Assembly (NCBI GenBank): GCA_002293375.1
Contig: DBDA01000043.1
Location: forward strand, 24,580-30,436
DNA from: Odoribacter sp. UBA944
GTDB lineage: Bacteria; Bacteroidota; Bacteroidia; Bacteroidales; Marinifilaceae
Direction: 5' to 3'
DNA: 5,857 nt
Made by a program: the position numbers and the translations under genes. Shown in pieces: positions 1-5,032 of the stretch. The notes below the pieces were generated by a model. That model saw only the letters and a program-made list of their open reading frames with translations. It did not search any database and was not told where the DNA came from. The stretch's first letter is position 1. Every line of letters starts with the position of its first letter.

Positions 1-353
1 GCAAAGGTGTGTGTCAGGGTCAGGAAGATACAGATGGCCGCTCCGGACAACGCTGCCACCAGTCCGGCCACCATCCGGCTGTTTTTCAGTTTGTGCGCCC
101 GGTCGCCGGACGGGCTGGTCAGCAGGATGGAAAATACAAAAAGAATGATGATTCCTCCCGCGTAAATGGTCAACTGTACGGCTCCCAAAAAGGAGTAGTT
201 CAACTGGAAATAGATCCCGGCCGTGGCGAACAGCACAAAGAGCAGGTAGGTTGCCGACCGGAGAATCCGTTTGGTAGTGACGGTCAGTATGGAGCAGACC
301 ACAATAACGGTTGCCAATATGAAAAAAACAGCGTCGTGGAACAAATGGTTCAT
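1..353 (-). CDS. nuoJ: Complex I membrane subunit NuoJ, N-terminal part (3' end outside window)
   Basis: I translated this gene by hand from the minus strand; it runs off the left edge, leaving 117 complete codons. The protein starts MNHLFHDAVFFILATVIVV and is strongly hydrophobic, with segments at roughly 7-25, 34-51, 56-79 and 95-113. The third holds the family hallmark GAVQLTIYAGGIIILFVFSI (57-76), corresponding to the NuoJ helix that contains a pi-bulge in solved structures and is thought to switch during coupling. A charged loop (SGDRAHKLKNSR, 82-93) follows. Full-length NuoJ is usually about 165-200 residues with five helices, so the last helix is missing here because of the window edge. 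The ATG at 353 is the only start that fits; it lies 16 bp after nuoI without an evident Shine-Dalgarno. nuoK, L, M and N would be expected further left. Confidence 0.93.
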   Translation of the reverse strand, partial: MNHLFHDAVFFILATVIVVCSILTVTTKRILRSATYLLFVLFATAGIYFQLNYSFLGAVQLTIYAGGIIILFVFSILLTSPSGDRAHKLKNSRMVAGLVAALSGAAICIFLTLTHTF

Positions 354-369
354 GGCAATGGTTTGTAAG

Positions 370-879
370 TTATTGATTACCGGCCGGTGTTTGCGGTGTG
401 GGTGTTGTTTGTGGCTTGGCTGCCAGCCGGGAACCCTTCCGGTCCAGGCGGCGGAACAGTTTCTCGCGGGTAAAGACCGCGTGTTCAAAGGTCGGCAGGA
501 ACCGGATTGCGTTCTGCGGGCAGGTCTGTACGCAGAGTTGGCAAAAGATGCAACTCCCCAGGTCGTAGTGCCAGGCTGTCAGCACCTTTCTGTTTTTCCC
601 CGTTTCATCGGGCTGTACCTCCGAAACGATCCGGATGGTGGCGTTGGGACAATTCATTTCGCATATACCGCAGGCGATGCATTGGTGTTCGTTCCGCTCG
701 TTGTGTGGTAGCACCAATTCGCCCCGGAACCGTTCGGCTATTTTCAGGGTGGCCCGGTTCTCCGGGTATTTTTCGGTCACCTTCTTCCGGAAAAAGATCC
801 GGAGGGTGGTTCTCATTCCGGTTAACAGCGACTCAAGCCCGCTGAGAAAACCGTGTATGTAATTGGGAGTACTCTTCAT
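370..879 (-). CDS. nuoI: Complex I subunit NuoI (two [4Fe-4S] clusters, N6a/N6b)
   Basis: NuoI is the 8Fe ferredoxin-like subunit that carries electrons towards cluster N2 in NuoB. It has 169 residues. An amphipathic N-terminal region (about 8-32) that docks on the membrane leads to the conserved YPENRATLKIAERFRGELVL (38-57). Two cluster motifs follow: C67, C70, C73, C77 (CIACGICEMNCP) and C110, C113, C116, C120 (CIFCQLCVQTCP). Each CX2CX2CX3CP set is complete, so both clusters should assemble. After the core (FEHAVFTREKLFRRLDRKGS, 131-150) comes a low-complexity Pro/Thr/Gln tail, about 155-169 (PQTTPTPQTP). The ATG at 879 has no convincing Shine-Dalgarno but gives the family N terminus. It lies 9 bp after nuoH and 16 bp before nuoJ. 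In an enzyme lacking NuoEFG this subunit is a candidate entry point for electrons from a ferredoxin-type donor, as in other reduced complex I variants (inference). Confidence 0.96.
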   Translation of the reverse strand: MKSTPNYIHGFLSGLESLLTGMRTTLRIFFRKKVTEKYPENRATLKIAERFRGELVLPHNERNEHQCIACGICEMNCPNATIRIVSEVQPDETGKNRKVLTAWHYDLGSCIFCQLCVQTCPQNAIRFLPTFEHAVFTREKLFRRLDRKGSRLAAKPQTTPTPQTPAGNQ

Positions 880-888
880 GTCCGGCTG

Positions 889-1965
889 TTAAAAATGAAG
901 TTTAAAGACCACCACAACGACCATCAGCAAAAGGTTGAGCAGGTTGAGCGGAAGCAGGTACCTCCATTCGAGCCGCAACAACTGGTCGATCCGCAAGCGA
1001 GGGAATGTCCACTTGAACCACATGATGATAAAGATGACGACGGCTGCTTTTCCAAAGAACCAGACCACGGAAGGGATATGATCCATCACCCGGTTAAAGC
1101 CCTCCCAGCCCGCAACGTGCAGCGGCATCCAACCGCCGAGGAAGAGGGTGGAAGCCACCGAAGCTACGATAAACATGTTCAGGTATTCGGCTAAGTAGAA
1201 AAATCCGAAGTGCATCCCGGAATATTCGGTGTGATATCCGGCTGTGAGTTCCGAATCTGCTTCGGGCAGGTCGAACGGCCCGCGGTTGGTCTCCGCTGTT
1301 CCGGCCACCAAGTAAACGACAAAGGCGATGAGGGCCGGCAGGTGTCCCCGGAAGATAAACCAACCGTCGGCCTGGTTCTCCACAAGGATGGAGAGTTGCA
1401 TGGTACCGGCGAATACCACCATCGTCAGGATGGAGAGGCCTATGGAGAGTTCGTAACTGATCATCTGCGCTCCGCTCCGCATGGCCCCGATGAGGGAGTA
1501 TTTGTTGTTGCTTGACCAGCCGGCCAGCAAAATGCCGACGATGCCGATGGAGGAGACGGCGATGAGGAAAAAGATCCCCACGTTGAAATCCAACACCTGC
1601 AATCCTTTGGCAAACGGGATGCAACCGAAAGCCAGCACCGAGGCGATGATCACGACGAACGGTGCCAGATTAAAGAGGAACCGGTCGACGTGGTTGATGT
1701 CGATCAATTCCTTGATCAACATTTTGATCATATCAGCAAAACTCTGCATGAGTCCGAAGGGGCCTACCCGGTCGGGGCCGATGCGGCACTGGAAAAAGGC
1801 GCATATTTTCCGCTCTGCATAGATCAGTACGAGTGCGATGAGCGCATATCCGGCCAGCAGGCAGAGCCCGATCAGTACAAATTCAGCCAGTATAGCTATT
1901 TCTGCCGGCAGAAAGCTCCGCAGGAATTGGTCTACCCACTGTGTGACAACGGTAAAATCAAACAT
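889..1965 (-). CDS. nuoH: Complex I membrane subunit NuoH
   Basis: NuoH anchors the peripheral arm in the membrane, lines the quinone chamber and starts the chain of charged residues leading to the proton channels. It has 358 residues; family members run from about 325 to 365. About eight membrane segments are apparent. The key blocks are intact: YAERKICAFFQCRIGPDRVG (49-68), LMQSFADMIKMLIKE (72-86), AETNRGPFDLPEADSEL (224-240) running into AGYHTEYSGMHFGFFYLAEY (242-261), and a C-terminal FKWTFPRLRIDQLL (317-330). Acidic residues E225, E235, E239, E247 and E260 of the family's charged funnel are present; position 237 is Asp where Glu is common. The ATG at 1965 lies 11 bp after the nuoCD stop, with a weak AAAGAG overlapping that stop. 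nuoI follows after 9 bp. The last 20 residues are a Leu/Val-rich membrane segment ending in KLHF. No defect is seen. Confidence 0.97.
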   Translation of the reverse strand: MFDFTVVTQWVDQFLRSFLPAEIAILAEFVLIGLCLLAGYALIALVLIYAERKICAFFQCRIGPDRVGPFGLMQSFADMIKMLIKELIDINHVDRFLFNLAPFVVIIASVLAFGCIPFAKGLQVLDFNVGIFFLIAVSSIGIVGILLAGWSSNNKYSLIGAMRSGAQMISYELSIGLSILTMVVFAGTMQLSILVENQADGWFIFRGHLPALIAFVVYLVAGTAETNRGPFDLPEADSELTAGYHTEYSGMHFGFFYLAEYLNMFIVASVASTLFLGGWMPLHVAGWEGFNRVMDHIPSVVWFFGKAAVVIFIIMWFKWTFPRLRIDQLLRLEWRYLLPLNLLNLLLMVVVVVFKLHF

Positions 1966-1976
1966 AATTCAACTCT

Positions 1977-3602
1977 TTATCTGTCGATATCGGGTACAAC
2001 GTAATCCAGGGTACCGCCGATGGCGATCAGGTCGGCGATCTTGTTGTTCCGGGCCAGCAGGTCAACAACCGATACCAAGGGCAGGCAAGGGGAGCGGAAC
2101 TTGACACGGTACGGGTATTTCTCTCCCCGGCTTTCCATGTAGACCCCGAACTCTCCCCGGCTGGCCTCTACGCTTTTGTAGTAAGCGCCTTCGGGCAGTT
2201 TAACGATGGGTTTGGCCTTGACCGCAAAATCGCCGGCCGGGATGTTATCTGCCAACTGCTCCAGGATCCGCAGGGACTCCTGCAACTCTTCGATCCGGAC
2301 GGTATACCGGGCAAACGAATCCCCTTCGGTATGGACGATCTCTTTGAATTCGACTTTGTCGTAAACCCCGTAAGGAGATTTTTTCCGGACGTCGCAGGCC
2401 CAGCCGGAAGCCCTGCCGGAGGGGCCGGTCACTCCATAGGAGATAGCGGCTTCCCGCGAAAGGACGCCGATCTGTTGCATCCGTTGACGGGCAATGATAT
2501 TTCCGGTAAATATCTGGTGGTACTCCTTCAGCATGGGAGGCAGGTAGACTAAAAACTCCTTGATTTGACGGACCAGATCGGGTTGGATGTCCGCTGCTAC
2601 CCCTCCGATGACGTTGTAGTTTTGGATCAATCTTCCGCCGGTGGTCGCCTCCAGCATATCCAACACCTTTTCCCGGTCCCGGAAGCCGTAAAAAAAGGCG
2701 CTTAGAGCTCCCAGGTCCATACAGAGGGCCGACCAGAACAACAGGTGGGAGGAGATCCGGTTCAGTTCGTCCATAATGGTCCGGATGTATTTGGCCCGTT
2801 CCGGCACTTCAATGCCCAGCGCCTCTTCGATGCAGAGGCAGAGTGCATGCCGGTTTTGGTGAGCCGACAGGTAATCCAGCCGGTCGGTCAGCGCCAGCAT
2901 TTGTGGGTATGTGAGGCTTTCGCACATCTTCTCGATGCCCCGGTGGATGTATCCGCAGTAGACGTCCAATTTTTTGACGTTCTCGCCTTCCAGCGCTACC
3001 CGGAAGCGCAGTACGCCGTGTGTGGCCGGGTGTTGCGGCCCGATGTTGACCACGTATTCGTCCTCTTCGAACAGGATGTGTTCTTTTTCCCGGATCTCTC
3101 CCTCGCTGTCCTCTTCGAAGGAGAAGGTGGCGTCCGGCGTTTCGTCGCTCTCCAACCGGACCGGATTGTTGTTGTCCCCGGCGTCATAGTCCTTGCGGAG
3201 CGGATATCCTACCCAGTCGTTCCGCAGGAAGAGCCGCCGCATATCGGGGTGGTTGATAAAGTGGATGCCGAAAAAGTCGAACACCTCCCGTTCGTTTAGA
3301 TCGGCGCTCTTCCAGACATCGTATACGCTGGGAAGCTCCGGATTCCGCCGGTCGGCGGCGGCTATCCTGACCCGGATGGCGTGGCGGTGTACGGTAGATT
3401 CCAGTAAACAGACAATTCCCAGCGCGTCGCCCCAATCCATGCCTGTCAGGCAGGCTAAGTAGTCAAAGTGCAACTCCGCTTTGTCCCGCAGTTGCCGGGC
3501 AAATGTGTGCCAGACAGTCGGTGGCACGCTGATGGTTGCCGGGTTTTCTTCCTCGAAGGAAGCTCCTTCCGGAAGAATGGATTTTATCTCTTCTGTCAGC
3601 AT
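1977..3602 (-). CDS. nuoCD: Fused complex I subunits NuoC and NuoD (30 + 49 kDa)
   Basis: This 541-residue fusion forms part of the quinone-binding arm of complex I. Residues about 1-145 are NuoC, with the signature NEREVFDFFGIHF (103-115) continuing through HPDMRRLF and PLRKDY. An acidic linker at about 151-183 leads to NuoD (185-541), which opens with NIGPQHPATHGVLRF (186-200). H195 in that loop and Y244 in DRLDYLSAH correspond to the quinone-headgroup His/Tyr pair known in the family. R221 (YIHRGIEK) and D296 (MDLGAL) also match conserved positions. The C terminus keeps EASRGEFGVY and ends in DIDR. V331, in NYNVIGGV, sits where an Arg is usual. The ATG at 3602 begins MLTEEIKSIL. It is preferred over upstream in-frame codons because it gives a normal NuoC N terminus and only 7 bp overlap with nuoB; the leader is purine-rich (AAAAGAGAAAAA). 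The fusion also occurs in E. coli, where it is longer (about 600). Next is nuoH, after 11 bp, with no nuoE, nuoF or nuoG between. Confidence 0.97.
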   Translation of the reverse strand: MLTEEIKSILPEGASFEEENPATISVPPTVWHTFARQLRDKAELHFDYLACLTGMDWGDALGIVCLLESTVHRHAIRVRIAAADRRNPELPSVYDVWKSADLNEREVFDFFGIHFINHPDMRRLFLRNDWVGYPLRKDYDAGDNNNPVRLESDETPDATFSFEEDSEGEIREKEHILFEEDEYVVNIGPQHPATHGVLRFRVALEGENVKKLDVYCGYIHRGIEKMCESLTYPQMLALTDRLDYLSAHQNRHALCLCIEEALGIEVPERAKYIRTIMDELNRISSHLLFWSALCMDLGALSAFFYGFRDREKVLDMLEATTGGRLIQNYNVIGGVAADIQPDLVRQIKEFLVYLPPMLKEYHQIFTGNIIARQRMQQIGVLSREAAISYGVTGPSGRASGWACDVRKKSPYGVYDKVEFKEIVHTEGDSFARYTVRIEELQESLRILEQLADNIPAGDFAVKAKPIVKLPEGAYYKSVEASRGEFGVYMESRGEKYPYRVKFRSPCLPLVSVVDLLARNNKIADLIAIGGTLDYVVPDIDR

Positions 3603-4153
3603 TTTTTCTCTTTTCGGTTGACGGAGCCGATGAATTTTTCCACCTTGATCTTCCGTTGCAATTGCATGATTCCGTACAACAACGCCTCCGGACGGGGAGG
3701 GCACCCCGGTACATAAACATCTACCGGAATGATGGTGTCCACCCCTTTGACAACGTGGTAGGAGTTCTTGAAGGGTCCGCCGGAGATAGCGCAGGCCCCC
3801 ATGGCAATGACGTACTTGGGTTCGGCCATCTGGTCGTAGAGCCGTTTCAGTACGGGGGCCATTTTGTGTACGATGGTGCCCGCCACCACAATAAAGTCTG
3901 CCTGGCGGGGACTGGCGCGGGTCACCTCAAACCCAAACCGGGCAAAATCGTAGCGGGCAGCCCCGACCGCCATGTATTCAATGCCGCAGCAACTGGTGGC
4001 GAATGTCAGGGGCCACAGCGAATTGGCGCGCCCCCAGTTGATCAGATCGTCCAATTTCCCGACCAACACATTGGCGCCTGCTGCGTGAAGCTGTTCAAGA
4101 TATTCGTTATCGTTGAACTCTTCGTATTTCATCGATTTGATCTTTATTTCCAT
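3596..4153 (-). CDS. nuoB: Complex I subunit NuoB (carries the N2 [4Fe-4S] cluster)
   Basis: NuoB holds N2, the terminal [4Fe-4S] cluster that hands electrons to quinone at the interface with NuoD and NuoH. The protein has 185 residues, a normal length. The four expected cluster ligands are visible: adjacent C55 and C56 in TSCCGIEY, C121 in MGACAISGG and C151 in VPGCPPRPE. The stretches MAVGAARYDFARFGFE (61-76) and SPRQADFIVVAGT (81-93) are family hallmarks. The open frame extends upstream to 4516, but those residues lie antiparallel in frame with nuoA and are not family-like. The ATG at 4153 is preferred because of its Shine-Dalgarno; an alternative Met 7 codons later (4132) would drop MEIKIKS. 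The gene overlaps nuoA by 10 bp and nuoCD by 7 bp, consistent with translational coupling. The short Lys-rich C terminus (KEKKC) adds a terminal Cys of unknown significance. Confidence 0.97.
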   Translation of the reverse strand: MEIKIKSMKYEEFNDNEYLEQLHAAGANVLVGKLDDLINWGRANSLWPLTFATSCCGIEYMAVGAARYDFARFGFEVTRASPRQADFIVVAGTIVHKMAPVLKRLYDQMAEPKYVIAMGACAISGGPFKNSYHVVKGVDTIIPVDVYVPGCPPRPEALLYGIMQLQRKIKVEKFIGSVNRKEKKC

Positions 4154-4494
4154 TCCAACGCTCCTTTTTTCCAAGCGTATGCCAACCCCAGTACCAATAC
4201 CAGCAAGAAGAACAGAATACTGATCAACCCGCCGGTCCCCAGGTCTCGGATGGTAACGGCCCACGGGAAGAGAAAGACGGTTTCCACGTCGAACAGCAGG
4301 AACAGGATGGCGAACAGGTAGTACCCTGCTTTGAATTGCATCCGGGCGCCTCCCCGGGTGGGAATCCCGCACTCGTAGGCTTCTCCTTTCTGTTTGTTGT
4401 AGGAACGGGGAGAGACAAGCCGGGCGATTCCCAGCGCGGCTACGACCAATACAACGGCGGTGATCAGTACGACCACAAATAATGTCAGGTTCAT
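4144..4494 (-). CDS. nuoA: Complex I membrane subunit NuoA
   Basis: This is a small membrane subunit of the proton-pumping NADH:quinone oxidoreductase family. It sits beside NuoH and NuoJ next to the quinone channel. It has 116 residues, the normal size being about 115-150, with three predicted membrane segments at roughly 4-26, 58-79 and 88-108. The family signatures are intact: YECG at 40-43 in the loop after helix 1, and FDVETVFLFPWAV at 68-80 with the conserved acidic D69 and E71. The ATG at 4494 fits the family N terminus, which starts almost at helix 1. No Shine-Dalgarno is visible before it; the leader is AT-rich (CAATTTACAGAAC). It is the first gene of the nuo block, 50 bp after hydC across a hairpin, and overlaps nuoB by 10 bp. 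The call is unambiguous. Confidence 0.97.
   Translation of the reverse strand: MNLTLFVVVLITAVVLVVAALGIARLVSPRSYNKQKGEAYECGIPTRGGARMQFKAGYYLFAILFLLFDVETVFLFPWAVTIRDLGTGGLISILFFLLVLVLGLAYAWKKGALEWK
4161..4167 (-). promoter_or_regulatory. Strong Shine-Dalgarno for nuoB, inside the nuoA 3' end
   Basis: The transcribed strand reads AAAGGAG here, 7 nt before the nuoB ATG at 4153. It decides the start: the reading frame stays open upstream to 4516, and another Met at 4132 lacks comparable spacing. It is the only good Shine-Dalgarno among the junctions in this window. Confidence 0.75.
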
Positions 4495-4541
4495 GTTCTG
4501 TAAATTGAATACACAATGGCCCCTGGGTCAGCAGGGGCCAT
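4491..4541 (-). other. Candidate 16-codon mini-ORF bridging hydC and nuoA (speculative)
   Basis: An ATG lies one codon after the hydC stop and in the same frame (TAA ACA ATG). It opens a 16-residue reading frame, MAPADPGAIVYSIYRT, that runs through the whole hairpin. Its TGA overlaps the nuoA start as ATGA. A weak AAGGA lies 13 nt upstream, inside the end of hydC. It could be a relay that carries ribosomes through the hairpin to nuoA, or simply chance. There is no homology evidence that the peptide is made. Confidence 0.25.
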
Positions 4542-4544
4542 TGT
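4513..4544 (-). promoter_or_regulatory. Perfect 13-bp inverted repeat (hairpin) between hydC and nuoA
   Basis: The arms ACAATGGCCCCTG and CAGGGGCCATTGT are perfect reverse complements separated by a 6-nt loop (CTGACC on the transcribed strand). The stem starts at the first base after the hydC stop codon and ends 18 nt before the nuoA ATG. It is GC-rich and should be very stable. On the minus strand it is followed by GTATTCAATTT rather than a T-run, so it is a poor match to an intrinsic terminator. A partial terminator, attenuator, or RNA processing/stability element separating the hydrogenase and nuo sections are all possible. The repeat is seen directly; its role is inferred. Confidence 0.7.
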
Positions 4545-5021
4545 TTAGTTCAGTTCCTTGAGGATCTTTTCAACATCGCCGGGGACGACGCGGCCGTACA
4601 CTTTCTCTCCGATCAATACGACGGGAGCCAGCCCGCAGGCCCCGACACAGCGGAGGCTGGAGAGGGAGAATTTGCCGTCGGCGGAGGTTTCGCCTACATT
4701 GAGGCCGAGCGTCCGTTTAAATTCATCCAGTACCTTTTCAGCCCCCCGCACGTAGCAGGCGGTCCCCATGCAGACGGAGATGGGATGTTCCCCTTTCGGG
4801 GTCATGGTAAAGAACGAATAAAAGGTGACCACCCCGTACACTTTGGAAACAGGGATTCCCAGTTTACAGGCTACGATCTCCTGCACTTCGCGGGGAAGGT
4901 ATCCGAATATGCTCTGCGCCTTGTGCAGCACATTGATCAATTCTCCGGGCCGGTTTCCGTGTTCGGTGCAAACCTGTTCCAGTTCTTTGATTTTATTTTC
5001 AGCTAATTTGATTTCAGACAT
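4545..5021 (-). CDS. hydC: NuoE-like 24 kDa [2Fe-2S] subunit, HydC/HndA type
   Basis: This 158-residue protein has a thioredoxin-like [2Fe-2S] domain and is close to the usual length of NuoE/HndA proteins (about 160). Helical residues 1-60 precede the cluster domain. The four ligands are C84 and C89 (CMGTAC, CX4C) and C125 and C129 (CVGAC, CX3C). The flanking stretches TMTPKGEHPISVCMGTACYV and RCVGACGLAPVVLIG, together with VYGRVVPGD, resemble HndA/HydC subunits of multimeric [FeFe] hydrogenases more than the NuoE of a canonical complex I. The assignment is supported by position, 11 bp behind hydA. Such a subunit passes electrons to or near the flavin-containing NuoF-like partner, which is not in this window. 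The ATG at 5021 is the only sensible start. No clear Shine-Dalgarno precedes it, and translation may be coupled to hydA. It could instead serve as NuoE for the complex I genes that follow; sequence alone does not exclude this. Family assignment is secure, the partner is inferred. Confidence 0.9.
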   Translation of the reverse strand: MSEIKLAENKIKELEQVCTEHGNRPGELINVLHKAQSIFGYLPREVQEIVACKLGIPVSKVYGVVTFYSFFTMTPKGEHPISVCMGTACYVRGAEKVLDEFKRTLGLNVGETSADGKFSLSSLRCVGACGLAPVVLIGEKVYGRVVPGDVEKILKELN

Positions 5022-5032
5022 GGTAGGACTGT

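Noticed and set aside
379..388. 10-bp palindrome ACCGGCCGGT in the 3' end of nuoI
   Set aside because: It is within coding sequence rich in CCGG words, has no loop or partner site, and is likely incidental.
271..711. Plus-strand open frame of 146 codons opposite nuoI/nuoJ
   Set aside because: It overlaps both NuoI cysteine motifs and the nuoJ start on the opposite strand, and has no recognisable domain.
1094..1624. Alternative minus-strand frame of 176 codons inside nuoH
   Set aside because: It is a shifted-frame shadow rich in Arg, Pro and His. The nuoH frame carries all the conserved motifs.
2745..3299. Plus-strand open frame of 184 codons opposite nuoCD
   Set aside because: It is antisense to the conserved NuoC/NuoD junction, without a Shine-Dalgarno or any family features.
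3536..4321. Long plus-strand open frame (261 codons) opposite nuoA/nuoB/nuoCD
   Set aside because: Its translation has no recognisable motif and it lies opposite three strongly supported genes. It results from the codon pattern of the minus-strand genes.
4495..4512. Bacteroidota-type promoter (TTG / TAnnTTTG) driving nuoA from the intergenic gap
   Set aside because: The gap contains TATTCAATTT but no proper TAnnTTTG with a spaced TTG element, so I cannot support a promoter here.
4154..4516. Extended N terminus for NuoB (121 extra residues)
   Set aside because: The extension overlaps nuoA in another frame, is Arg-rich and not family-like. The Shine-Dalgarno and the family N terminus support the ATG at 4153.
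4513..4544. Calling the hairpin an intrinsic terminator
   Set aside because: The transcribed strand continues GTATTCAATTT with no T-run, and the downstream nuo genes have no evident promoter in the gap.
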